Positions 40,217 to 48,345 of a stretch of DNA of 64,000 bases are shown here, one piece after another. The stretch's first letter is position 1. Each line of letters starts with the position of its first letter. Origin of the DNA: Kaistia dalseonensis (lineage in GTDB: Bacteria; Pseudomonadota; Alphaproteobacteria; Rhizobiales; Kaistiaceae); NCBI RefSeq assembly GCF_030814715.1, contig NZ_JAUSVO010000002.1, positions 682,001 to 746,000 on the forward strand. Reading direction: 5' to 3'. Below the pieces are notes generated by a model. It ran no database searches. It saw nothing but the letters and a program-made list of their open reading frames with translations, and had not been told where the DNA came from. Both the position numbers and the translations under genes were made by a program.

Positions 40217-41206
40217 TCAGCCATTGGCGCGGTCGCGCCAGCGATCGAGCCGGTCGATCAGTTCGCCGAAGATGCCCTTGGGGAAGAAGATCACCGAGGC
40301 CATGAAGACCATGCCGAGCACCAGCGGCCAGGTCGCGCCCATCAGGTTGGAGAGGCGGCTTTCGAGGAAGCGCACGGCGACAGCGCCAAGGGCTGCCGCG
40401 ATGAGCGCGTTGCGGCCGCCGAGCGCGACCCAGATCAACACGTCGGCCGAGAGCGAGAAGCCGATCAGCGAGGGTGCGGCAAAGCCGAACTGCACGACGA
40501 AGAAGGCGCCGGCGAGCCCGGCGAGCCCGCCCGACAGCGCAAAGGCCGCGATCTTGAGCTTTGCGACATCATGGCCGAGCGTCCAGAGGCGCAGTTCGTT
40601 CTCGCGCAGCGCCGCGAGCGAGACGCCGAAGCGTGACGCGGAGACGCGCATCATCGCCGCGATTGCGACGGCGAGCAGGGTGAGGCCTATATAATAGATC
40701 GGCAGCGGATCGTAGATCTCGGGACCGTCGCCATTGAGGCCGAGCGTGATCGGCGGCACGCTCATCAGCCCGTTCATCCCACCCAGATAGGACGAGTTGA
40801 TCGCGAGCCGCTCGACGATGACGGCGAGCGCCACCGTGACGATGCCGAGAAAGGCGCCCTTGAGGCCGCGATTGGCGAAGAAGAACCAGCCGACCACCGC
40901 AGCCGCGACGGTGGACAGCACGATCGCCGCCGCAAGACCAACCCACGTCGAGTGCAGCTCCGGCAGGCCCGGCACCATGCCGAGCGTGACGAGGCTCATC
41001 GCATAGGCGCCGATGCCGAAATAGACCGCATGGCCGAGCGAGAGCAGCCCGGCATGGCCCCAGACGAAGCAGAGGCTGACGGCGAAGAGGGCATAGGCGA
41101 AATAGATGCCGAAATCGGCCGCCACCCAGTCCGAGACGATGAAGGGCAGCACCACGAAGAAGATCAGCGCGACGAGGCCGACCAGTGTGGCCGAGGAGAG
41201 CTTCAT
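40217..41206 (-). CDS. ABC importer permease, LivM/UrtC type
   Basis: 329 residues, about 8-10 membrane segments. Branched-chain amide/amino-acid type permease with WGHAGLLSLGHAVYFGIGAYA and the EAA-like region LRENELRLWTLGHDVAKLKIAAF. The ATG at 41206 (MKLSSATL) is 7 bases from GGGAGG; an ATG at 41212 overlaps livH but sits only 1 base from that ribosome site, so 41206 is preferred. Last gene of the five-gene importer operon. Confidence 0.93.
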   Translation of the reverse strand: MKLSSATLVGLVALIFFVVLPFIVSDWVAADFGIYFAYALFAVSLCFVWGHAGLLSLGHAVYFGIGAYAMSLVTLGMVPGLPELHSTWVGLAAAIVLSTVAAAVVGWFFFANRGLKGAFLGIVTVALAVIVERLAINSSYLGGMNGLMSVPPITLGLNGDGPEIYDPLPIYYIGLTLLAVAIAAMMRVSASRFGVSLAALRENELRLWTLGHDVAKLKIAAFALSGGLAGLAGAFFVVQFGFAAPSLIGFSLSADVLIWVALGGRNALIAAALGAVAVRFLESRLSNLMGATWPLVLGMVFMASVIFFPKGIFGELIDRLDRWRDRANG

Positions 41207-41208
41207 CG

Positions 41209-42072
41209 TCATGCCTCCCGCTTGGCGCGCGAGACGAGGCCGTTCGGGAACAGGCGGATCACCAGGATCGCGGCCGTGAAGACGACGAGCTGCGCCCAGA
41301 CAGGCGAGGTGAAGGCCGCCGTCAGGCTGTCGACGGCGCCGACGCCGGCCGCGCCCGCGAGCGGCCCCGAGATCGTGCCGAGACCGCCGACGAGGATCGA
41401 CAGGAAGGCGGGCACCATCCAGCCGAGGCCGGCATTGGGATCGATCGAGATCAGGGGCGCCATGGCGGCGCCGGCAAGGCCCGCCAGACCCGAGCCGAAG
41501 GCGAAGGTGATGCGGTCGAGCCGCCGCGTATCGATGCCGAGGCAGGACGCCATGGTGCGGTTGGCGATGACGGCACGCGCGGCGAGGCCGAAGCGCGTGC
41601 GGAAGAAGACGTAGAAGGTGGCGATGATGGTCACGATGCTGATCGCCATCACGATCAGCCGATAGACCGGATAGGGCGTGCCGAAGAGATCGACGGAACC
41701 GACATCCGGCACGGCGACGGCATGCGATCCGGGACCATAGAGCAGCACCATGCCCTGGCGCAGGAAGAGCGACAGGCCCCAGGTGGCGAGGATTGTGTCG
41801 AGCAGCCGGGCATAGGTTCGTCGGATCAGCAATTCCTCGGCGACGAGCCCGATTCCCGCGACGATGAAGGGCGCGAGGGCGAGCGCCAGGAAGAAGGGCA
41901 GGCCGGCCTCGGTGAGCGCGAGGAGCGCGTAGCAGCCGAGCATAAGGAACTCGCCATGCGCCATGTTGATGACGTTCATGAGCCCGAAGATGATGGCGAG
42001 CCCGAGCGAGACCAGCATCAGCACCAGCACGGCGTTGGAACTGTCGAGCAGGACGATGGCGAGACGTTCCAT
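41209..42072 (-). CDS. ABC importer permease, LivH/UrtB type
   Basis: 287 residues, about 8 membrane segments. SLGLAIIFGLMNVINMAHGE and ILATWGLSLFLRQG are typical of LivH/UrtB. It pairs with the LivM/UrtC permease that follows. Operon order (binding protein, UrtD-like, UrtE-like, UrtB-like, UrtC-like) differs from the usual urtABCDE order. Confidence 0.94.
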   Translation of the reverse strand: MERLAIVLLDSSNAVLVLMLVSLGLAIIFGLMNVINMAHGEFLMLGCYALLALTEAGLPFFLALALAPFIVAGIGLVAEELLIRRTYARLLDTILATWGLSLFLRQGMVLLYGPGSHAVAVPDVGSVDLFGTPYPVYRLIVMAISIVTIIATFYVFFRTRFGLAARAVIANRTMASCLGIDTRRLDRITFAFGSGLAGLAGAAMAPLISIDPNAGLGWMVPAFLSILVGGLGTISGPLAGAAGVGAVDSLTAAFTSPVWAQLVVFTAAILVIRLFPNGLVSRAKREA

Positions 42073-42080
42073 GGCTGTCC

Positions 42081-42785
42081 TCAGAGCGCGAGATAGGGAT
42101 CGACGCGGCGCGGATCGGCCTTGAGCGCCGCGGTGGGCTCCTCGCCGACGACATGGCCGTGATCGACGAAGAGCGCGCGGCTGCAGAGCCGCGTCGCCAT
42201 GTCCAGATTCTGTTCCACGAGGATCAGCCCCATGCCGGTCGCGGCGACGATGCCGGCCAGGATCTGGCCGATCTCGGCGACGATCGAGGGCTGGATACCC
42301 TCCGACGGTTCGTCGAGCAGGAGCAGGCGCGGCTTGGCCATCAGCGTCCGGCCGATGGCGAGCTGCTGTTGCTGCCCGCCCGAGAGCCGCCCGCCGGGCT
42401 CGCGCCGCTTTTCCGCCAGCGCCGGAAAATGGGCATAGACCGCATCGGCATTCTTCGCCGTGAGGTCGCCGAGGAAGAGATTCTCCTCGACGGTCAGATC
42501 GGGGAAGACCTCGCGGCCCTGCGGCACATAGCCGATCCCCGCCCGGGCGATCTCGAAGGGGGCGCGGCGATCGATTCGTTTGCCGGCGAAATAGATCGCT
42601 CCCGCGCTCGGGCGGATCAGCCCCATGATGGTCTTGAGCAAGGTCGTCTTGCCGACGCCGTTGCGCCCAAGCAGGGCCACGGCCTCGCCGGGCGCGATCG
42701 CCAGCGAGATCCCGTCGAGCACGATGCCGCCGCCATAGCCGGCGACCAGCCCCTCGATGACGAGCCCATCCGCGCGATCAGCCAT
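42081..42785 (-). CDS. ABC importer ATPase, LivF/UrtE type
   Basis: 234 residues. Walker A LLGRNGVGKTTLLKTIMG, signature LSGGQQQQLAIGRTLM and Walker B LLLLDEPSEGIQPSIVAEIG. The QQQQ in the signature and EGIQPSI are characteristic of UrtE-like rather than LivF proteins, so the system may carry urea or short amides. Overlaps the UrtD-like gene by 8 bases. Confidence 0.93.
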   Translation of the reverse strand: MADRADGLVIEGLVAGYGGGIVLDGISLAIAPGEAVALLGRNGVGKTTLLKTIMGLIRPSAGAIYFAGKRIDRRAPFEIARAGIGYVPQGREVFPDLTVEENLFLGDLTAKNADAVYAHFPALAEKRREPGGRLSGGQQQQLAIGRTLMAKPRLLLLDEPSEGIQPSIVAEIGQILAGIVAATGMGLILVEQNLDMATRLCSRALFVDHGHVVGEEPTAALKADPRRVDPYLAL

Positions 42786-43530
42786 TCACCGCCCCGAGAT
42801 AGGCTTCGCGCACCAGCGGGTCGCGACGCACCGTGTCATAGTCGCCCGAGGCGACGATGCGGCCGAGCATCATCACGGAAATCGGGCAATCGAGCGCGGC
42901 GACGAAGGCCATGTCGTGCTCGATCACCAGCGCCGCGACATTGGTCTCGCGGCGGATCTCATGGATCAGGCGGACGGTTTCGGTCTTCTCGGTGCGTGTC
43001 ATGCCCGCCGCCGGCTCGTCGAGCAGGATCAGGCGCGGCGCGGTCGAAAGCACCATGGCGAGCTCCAGCCACTGCTTCTCGCCATGTGAGAGCGTCCCGG
43101 CCATGTGACGGCGGTTCTTCGTCAACCCGACCATGTCGAGGAGTTCGGCGGGCGAGGCCACGCTGCGTCCATGCCGGACACCGGCGGCCGCGCGAATATT
43201 GTCCTCAACCGTCATTTCCGGAAACACCGAGGGAACCTGGAACTTCCGCACGATGCCGTCGGCCGCAATTTTGTGCAGCGGCCGCCCGACGATGGATTGC
43301 CCGCGATAGCGGATGTCGCCCGATGAGGGCGGCAGGTAGCCGGTGATCAGGTTGAAGAGCGTGGTCTTGCCACAGCCGTTCGGCCCGATGATGCAGCGCA
43401 TCGCACCCGTATCGAGCACGAGATCGACATGATCGACGGCGCGAACGCCGCCGAAGCTCTTCACCAGCGAAATGATTTCGAGGAAGGGAGCGCCGCCAGA
43501 GGTCGCGTTCCCTTCGGCGGCGTCCTGCAT
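42778..43530 (-). CDS. ABC importer ATPase, LivG/UrtD type
   Basis: 250 residues. Walker A IGPNGCGKTTLFNLITG, FQVPSVFPEMTVEDN, signature LSHGEKQWLELAMVL and DEPAAGMTRTEKTET. LSHGxKQWLE and AGMT are UrtD-like. Note Cys in the Walker A loop (NGCGKT). Starts 3 bases after the binding-protein stop. Confidence 0.93.
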   Translation of the reverse strand: MQDAAEGNATSGGAPFLEIISLVKSFGGVRAVDHVDLVLDTGAMRCIIGPNGCGKTTLFNLITGYLPPSSGDIRYRGQSIVGRPLHKIAADGIVRKFQVPSVFPEMTVEDNIRAAAGVRHGRSVASPAELLDMVGLTKNRRHMAGTLSHGEKQWLELAMVLSTAPRLILLDEPAAGMTRTEKTETVRLIHEIRRETNVAALVIEHDMAFVAALDCPISVMMLGRIVASGDYDTVRRDPLVREAYLGAVNG

Positions 43531-43533
43531 CGC

Positions 43534-44697
43534 TTAGGCGCAGCCGGACTTCGGCGCGATCTGGCCGAGATCGTCGACGACGACCATGCCGTCGCCTTCG
43601 GTCTTGGCCGTGAACATTTCGAGCGTGACGTGATGGTCCTTGCCGACTGTGACCTTGCCGGTCGGGCTGTCGACGACGATGCCTTCAAGGCCGTTGACCA
43701 GCGCCTCGCTGTCGATCGCCCCGGACTTCTCGAAGGCAGCCTTGGCGGCGATCAGCGAGACGTAATGGGTGAAGACATATTGCGAGACCGGCGTATCGGC
43801 GCCCGACTGCTTGCGCACCTTGGCGACGAACTCCTTGGCCGCGTCGGTCTGGATCGCCTGGGTGAACGGAAGCGCCACCCACATGTCCTGCGCCTTGCCC
43901 GCGCCGAAGGCGCCGAGATAGAGCTCGCCGAAGCCGAGGAAGGCGACCTTCACCGTCTTCAGCAGGCCCAGTTCCTCCGCCTGGCGGATGAACGTGATGC
44001 CGTCGGCGCCGGGAAGCGCGAACACCAGCACCTTGGCGCCGGAATCCTGGATGCGGCGGATGACCGGCGCGAAATCCTTGACGCCGAAGGGCGTGAATTC
44101 CTTGCCGGCGACCGTGCCGCCAATACCGCCAATGATCGTGGTGGCCGTCTCGAACATCTTCTGCGGCCAGACATAATCGGCGCCGAAGAGATAGAAGCTC
44201 GAACCGGCCTGATCCTTCATGATCGGCAGGAGCTTCTCGAGTTCCTGGTTCGGAACGGTGTTGAAGGAGAAGAGATAGCGGTCGCAGCCGCCGCCCTCGT
44301 AATTGGTCGCGTAGAGCAGCGGCACCTTGGCGCGCGACAGCGTCGGCATCATGGCGTCGCGATTGTTGGAGGTGATCGGGCCGGAGACGGCGATGACCTT
44401 GTCGCGGCGGATCAGCGAGGTGGTGCGCTCCACCGCGGTCTTGGGATCGGTCTTGTCGTCCTCATAGATGAGCTCGACATTGCGGCCGAGAATGCCGCCG
44501 GCGGCATTGATCTCGGCGGCGGCGAGATCGAGGCCGATCTTGGCCTGGCCGCCGAACAATTCGAGTCCGCCGGAGAATGGCTGGACCACGCCGATCTTGA
44601 TCGGCTCGGCCGCGAGCAGCGCGGGCATGGGCAGCGTGGCGGCAAGCGCGGCACCGGCGCCGGTCTTGAGAAGCGTGCGACGCGTAAGCGACGTCAT
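43534..44697 (-). CDS. ABC importer substrate-binding protein, AmiC/UrtA-like
   Basis: 387 residues from the ATG at 44697 (GAGGGGG ribosome site). Twin-arginine signal MTSLTRRTLLKTG, so likely exported folded. Periplasmic binding protein fold of the Leu/amide type: IKIGVVQPFSGGLELFG, AAAEINAAGGILGR, LLYATNYEGGGCDRYLFSF (matches the AmiC/UrtA ligand-loop pattern), YVWPQKMFETA. Ligand is probably urea, a short amide or a related compound, but branched-chain amino acids are not excluded. No urease or amidase gene is nearby. First gene of the importer operon. Confidence 0.9.
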   Translation of the reverse strand: MTSLTRRTLLKTGAGAALAATLPMPALLAAEPIKIGVVQPFSGGLELFGGQAKIGLDLAAAEINAAGGILGRNVELIYEDDKTDPKTAVERTTSLIRRDKVIAVSGPITSNNRDAMMPTLSRAKVPLLYATNYEGGGCDRYLFSFNTVPNQELEKLLPIMKDQAGSSFYLFGADYVWPQKMFETATTIIGGIGGTVAGKEFTPFGVKDFAPVIRRIQDSGAKVLVFALPGADGITFIRQAEELGLLKTVKVAFLGFGELYLGAFGAGKAQDMWVALPFTQAIQTDAAKEFVAKVRKQSGADTPVSQYVFTHYVSLIAAKAAFEKSGAIDSEALVNGLEGIVVDSPTGKVTVGKDHHVTLEMFTAKTEGDGMVVVDDLGQIAPKSGCA

Positions 44698-44855
44698 TCG
44701 AACCCCCTCTGATCGAAATTCTCTGGAGCGCAAGAGCTGCGCGCGACCGATAAACTCGTTGGCCTACTAATGATTAAGGGAGGCCAAAGCCCTTGCGCAA
44801 CAAGATTCGCGACCGATCGTTCATGCTGCCGATGCGCGACTGGTCCCGTCCGGAG

Positions 44856-44880
44856 GCAACCCACGGCCCGTCCGGTCGTT
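44856..44880 (+). promoter_or_regulatory. Weak candidate EcfG-type promoter of the 55-residue protein
   Basis: GCAAC (one mismatch to GGAAC), 16-base spacer and CGTT, about 35 bases before the ATG at 44915. The spacing fits alphaproteobacterial general-stress sigma EcfG promoters, but the -35 is imperfect. Confidence 0.25.
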
Positions 44881-44914
44881 ATCTCTCGCACGAGATGGCC
44901 GAAGAGGAGAATTC

Positions 44915-45082
44915 ATGACCAGCACCGAGCCCGTCCTGCCCGTCGATCCTCTGGAAAAGCGCCCCTCGCCCGCCGGCCCGCACGACAAGCCCGAACTCAC
45001 CAATCCGGAGCTCACACCCGGTACGGGCGCGCTGCCGGATCGGACGGTCAAGGAGCGCGATGTCGATCCCGGAGCCGGCTAG
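44915..45082 (+). CDS. Small proline-rich protein of unknown function
   Basis: 55 residues (MTSTEPVLPVDPLEKRPS ... VDPGAG), with a strong GAGGAG ribosome site. Rich in Pro, Asp and Glu and with no hydrophobic segment, so probably disordered and cytoplasmic. Small proteins with TPGTGALPD-like and VDPGAG-like ends occur in Rhizobiales; none has a role I know. Lies alone between the divergent importer and the response regulator. The codon use is typical of neighbouring genes, which supports its being real. Confidence 0.68.
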   Translation: MTSTEPVLPVDPLEKRPSPAGPHDKPELTNPELTPGTGALPDRTVKERDVDPGAG

Positions 45083-45263
45083 GACGGCCGAGGGATCGGG
45101 CCAAACCGTGTCGCGAAAGCGCGCGTCGACCCCGCCGTCGACCAAGCCGGCAATGTGCCGCGGGGACCTCCTGGAACGAGATCGTCCCTCGCGTGTTGAG
45201 TGAACCTGACCGGTGGCCAGCCCTTGTGGTCGCCGTGCATTGTGAGTGAGGCAGATACGGCAA

Positions 45264-45638
45264 ATGATACCCCAAAGGCTCCCAAGCGAACCGACCGTGC
45301 TCGTCGTTGAAGACGAGCCGTTCCTTCGGCTGGTGACGGCCGATGCGCTTCAGGATGCCGGTTTTCAGATATTGGAGGCCGGAAATGCCGACGAGGCGTT
45401 GGCCGTGCTGGAGACGAAGCCCCAGATCGATATCCTGCTGACGGATATCGACATGCCGGGTTCGATGGACGGCGTGCGGCTCGCCCATGCCGTGCGCGAT
45501 CGCTGGCCGCCCGTGCGGCTGGTCGTGGTCTCGGGACATCGCCGCCCTCCGGAAGCGGAACTCCCGCGCGGCAGCGTGTTCTTCACCAAGCCCTACGAGA
45601 TCGAAGCCGTCGCCGAGACACTGAAGCGCATGCTCTGA
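45264..45638 (+). CDS. Single-domain response regulator (CheY-like receiver)
   Basis: 124 residues from the ATG at 45264; a GTG at 45246 gives six more. Receiver domain only: VVEDEP acidic pocket, phospho-acceptor Asp in ILLTDIDMPGSMDG, conserved Ser (VVVSGHR) and Lys (FFTKPYEIEAV). No output domain and no kinase nearby, so its kinase and target are unknown. Such receivers in Rhizobiales often sit in general stress or motility signalling. Confidence 0.88.
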   Translation: MIPQRLPSEPTVLVVEDEPFLRLVTADALQDAGFQILEAGNADEALAVLETKPQIDILLTDIDMPGSMDGVRLAHAVRDRWPPVRLVVVSGHRRPPEAELPRGSVFFTKPYEIEAVAETLKRML

Positions 45639-45654
45639 CGCGGGACAGGCAGAA

Positions 45655-45680
45655 GGACGCCGCCCCAGAGGACGGCGTCC
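45655..45680. terminator. Stem-loop between response regulator and SHOCT protein
   Basis: GGACGCCG ... CGGCGTCC, 8-bp perfect arms, 10-base loop, between convergent stops. No T-run; probable shared 3' structure. Confidence 0.5.
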
Positions 45681-45689
45681 GATCGTGGA

Positions 45690-46070
45690 TTACTGCACGA
45701 CCCGTGCGCGCAGGCGGGTGTATTCCTGCTCCGTGATCGAGCCCGAAGCCTTCAACTTGTCGAGCTTCTCGATCTCGTCGGCGACGCTGTAGCCGACAAT
45801 GTGGCGGAGCTGCTCCTGCGCCTGCTTGGCGCGCGATTCATTGCGCTCGGCCATGCCGCGTCCCTGCGTCAGCAGATAGGCGAAGATGCCGATATAGGGC
45901 AGGATGATCAGGAAGATCACCCACAGGACCTTGCCGAAGCCGGACACGTCGTGGCGGCGAAACAGATCACTCGTGACGGTGATCAGCAGCCAGAACCATA
46001 GAATGAAGATGAAGATCGCAAAGATATCTGCGATGAAATTGCTGAAGGTGAAGCCGCCTTCGAAAATCAT
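45690..46070 (-). CDS. Inner-membrane protein with PLDc_N-type membrane pair and C-terminal SHOCT motif
   Basis: 126 residues from the ATG at 46070 (GGGGAAC ribosome site). Two membrane segments, residues about 9-33 and 44-66 (WVIFLIILPYIGIFAYLLTQGRG is the PLDc_N pattern), then a charged linker and a terminal SHOCT motif EIEKLDKLKASGSITEQEYT. SHOCT motifs are thought to mediate oligomerisation. Function unknown. Confidence 0.85.
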   Translation of the reverse strand: MIFEGGFTFSNFIADIFAIFIFILWFWLLITVTSDLFRRHDVSGFGKVLWVIFLIILPYIGIFAYLLTQGRGMAERNESRAKQAQEQLRHIVGYSVADEIEKLDKLKASGSITEQEYTRLRARVVQ

Positions 46071-46269
46071 GATCGTGTTCCCCAATATTGCGCCGTTTCG
46101 AGCGGGTTGATTGCTCGATGCCGCCGGAGTTGGCAGCCGGAACGCAAGTTGTCGATCAATAAGCCAGCTTTGCCCGGTTTCATAGACCGAGGCTTCAACC
46201 AGAAGCGGCATCCGCTCCGCCCCGAAAAGGCTGCACCAAATCTCGACCGATGGCCGGGGCAGAGCACCC

Positions 46270-47253
46270 CTAGTCCGCGCCTTGCCCGGTCAGGCGCTCC
46301 CAATTGCCATGGGCGAAGCCGGCCCTGGCCGGTTCGTCGAGACCGCAAGTCTCCAGAAATCGCCGCGCATCGCCGCCGGGGCGATACTGGTAGGGGAAGT
46401 CGGTGGAGAAGAGCAGACGATCCGCCCCGACGATCGCGGCGGCGCGTTCGAGGTAATGCGGCAGGAACATGCCGCTCGCAGTCACCCAGAGGTTCCGGCG
46501 CAGATAGGTCGCGATCGGCTGGTCCAGCCCGGACACGCGGTCCATGGCGGCGAGGCGCTCGGCATAGAACAGCACCAGTTCGCCCCAATGGCCCAGGATC
46601 ACCTGCAGGCCCGGCATGCGATCGAAGGTGCCGGCCAGAACCAGGCGGATGAACTGAATGCCCGCATCATAGTGCCAACCCAGGCCGAAGGTGGCGAAGG
46701 CCGCGTCGACCACGGGGCCGATGCCCGAATAATAGGCCTCCCTGACAGCCGCCGGGGGTGTGCGCGGATGGAGCAGGATCGGCGCGCCCAAGGACTCGGC
46801 GCAGTGGAGAATCGGCGAGAAAGCAGCATCGTCGAGGTGGCGATCGCCGACCCTCCCGCACAGCATCGTGCCCTTGAAGCCGAGCGTCCGGACGCAGCGC
46901 TCGAGTTCCAGCGCCGCTTCCTCCGGTATCGCTACGGGCAATGTGGCCAGCGCCTGAAAACGGGTCGGATGGCGCGCAACCGCCGCCGCCAGCGCATCAT
47001 TGGTCCGCCGCGCCAGGTCGACGCTCGCCGGCCCGAGATCGTGCAGCATGGGCGTCGTCAGCGATAGCACCTGAACATCGAGCCCCGCTTCGTCCATCAG
47101 GGCCAGCCGGTCATCGGCCAGATCGAGCAAACGCCCTTCGATCTTCCCCGCATGAAACGCCACGCTCGGATCCACCGCGTCCAGCCCGATAGCATGCCAG
47201 GCTGCGCCGATTTCGGTCGTCAGGAAGTGCTCTTCGATACCGATCAGTTTCAT
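46270..47253 (-). CDS. Amidohydrolase-2 family protein (decarboxylase-like)
   Basis: 327 residues from the ATG at 47253 (AGGAGG ribosome site). TIM-barrel metal enzyme: IGIEEHFLT (metal ligands Glu and His), LLHPRTPPAAV, VILGHWGELV and LLFSTDFPYQY (catalytic Asp). The EEHF start resembles gamma-resorcylate and related aromatic acid decarboxylases, but simple hydrolases share it. Divergent from a LysR regulator, which probably controls it. Substrate unknown. Confidence 0.85.
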   Translation of the reverse strand: MKLIGIEEHFLTTEIGAAWHAIGLDAVDPSVAFHAGKIEGRLLDLADDRLALMDEAGLDVQVLSLTTPMLHDLGPASVDLARRTNDALAAAVARHPTRFQALATLPVAIPEEAALELERCVRTLGFKGTMLCGRVGDRHLDDAAFSPILHCAESLGAPILLHPRTPPAAVREAYYSGIGPVVDAAFATFGLGWHYDAGIQFIRLVLAGTFDRMPGLQVILGHWGELVLFYAERLAAMDRVSGLDQPIATYLRRNLWVTASGMFLPHYLERAAAIVGADRLLFSTDFPYQYRPGGDARRFLETCGLDEPARAGFAHGNWERLTGQGAD

Positions 47254-47343
47254 CGGGTCGCCTCCTATGCCGGGAGCACGGTCATCACGTGCGGCGTTCA
47301 TCGCCCATCGGATTGCCCATCACTATGCGCGGTGACGTCGACA

Positions 47344-47394
47344 GGCGCCAGACGCATGGAGCACACAGTGTAGTTGCGCCAGACGCTAGGTCTG
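47344..47394. promoter_or_regulatory. Repeated LysR-type operator between amidohydrolase and lysR
   Basis: An 11-base direct repeat GCGCCAGACGC at 47344-47354 and 47375-47385 (31 bases apart, about three helical turns). The second copy starts the inverted repeat CCAGAC-N5-GTCTGG (47378-47394). This is the arrangement expected for a LysR tetramer. Confidence 0.6.
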
Positions 47395-47421
47395 GAGCAG
47401 GCAATGCGATAGTGTTCGGCC

Positions 47422-48336
47422 ATGGACGATCTGGACCTGAACCTGCTTCCGGCGCTGGATGCGCTGCTTGCCGAAGGGAGCGTGACCGGGGCGGCCCGTC
47501 GCCTCGGATTGAGCGCATCCGCCATGAGCCGCACGCTGGCGCGGCTTCGATCCGCGACAGGTGATCCGCTCCTCGTCCGCGCTGGGCGCGGGCTCGTGCC
47601 GACACCGCGCGCCGCCGAACTGCGCGACCAGGTTCATGAGCTTGCCCGTGACGTCCGCGCGGTCCTGAGCCCGCGGATCGACACGCTCGACCTTGCCTCG
47701 CTCGACCGCCTCTTCACCATCCGGGCGAGCGAAGGGTTCGTGGAACTGTTCTACGCGCCCCTGGTCGCCCGTGTCATCGAGGCTGCGCCGCATGTGCGCC
47801 TGCGCTTCGCGCCCAAGCCGGAAAAGGACCTATTTCGGCTCCGCGATGGGCAGATCGATCTCGAGGTCGGGGTGCTCGGCGCGTCCGCGCCGGAGGTTCG
47901 CACCCGACTTCTCTTCCGCGACGGCTTCATCGGCGCGGCGCGGATCGGACATCCGGTGCTCGCGGGCACCATGACGCCCGAACGCTATGCGGCGTGCCGC
48001 CACGTCGTGGCATCGCGCAAGGGCGCTCTTTCGGGGCCAGTGGACGATGCGCTGGCGGCGCTCGGGCTCAAGCGGGAGGTCGTCGTGATCGTGCCCGGCT
48101 TTCCAGAGGCGCTGCGCATTGCGCGGCAATCGGAGCTGGTCGCGCTGGTGCCGCGCTCCTGCCTCGGCGACCCGCTCGCGCAGGGCGTTATCGGCTTCGC
48201 CCTGCCGGTCCAGACGCCCGAGATTGCGATATCGGCGATGTGGCATCCGCGCATGGACGCCGATCCGGCCCATCGCTGGCTGCGCGAGATCGTCATGGCG
48301 GTGTGCCGGCCGGAGGCGCCGGCGCCGGGCGCCTGA
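47422..48336 (+). CDS. LysR-family transcriptional regulator
   Basis: 304 residues. N-terminal helix-turn-helix DLNLLPALDALLAEGSVTGA followed by ARRLGLSASAMSRTLARLR; C-terminal substrate-binding domain with FVELFYAPLVARVI and HPRMDADPAHRWLREIV, like the NahR/LinR branch that regulates aromatic-compound genes. Divergent from the amidohydrolase and ending 9 bases from nadE. It should control its neighbour and itself. Confidence 0.92.
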   Translation: MDDLDLNLLPALDALLAEGSVTGAARRLGLSASAMSRTLARLRSATGDPLLVRAGRGLVPTPRAAELRDQVHELARDVRAVLSPRIDTLDLASLDRLFTIRASEGFVELFYAPLVARVIEAAPHVRLRFAPKPEKDLFRLRDGQIDLEVGVLGASAPEVRTRLLFRDGFIGAARIGHPVLAGTMTPERYAACRHVVASRKGALSGPVDDALAALGLKREVVVIVPGFPEALRIARQSELVALVPRSCLGDPLAQGVIGFALPVQTPEIAISAMWHPRMDADPAHRWLREIVMAVCRPEAPAPGA

Positions 48337-48345
48337 GGCGAGGGT

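Noticed and set aside
41207-42154. N-terminal 316-residue extension of the LivM/UrtC frame
   Set aside because: Runs antisense-free but out of frame through livH; it lacks membrane segments and has poly-Arg shadow composition. The permease begins at MKLSSATL.
45173-45200. EcfG promoter (GGAAC) before the response regulator
   Set aside because: No CGTT at 16-17 bases; only CGTG is found nearby.
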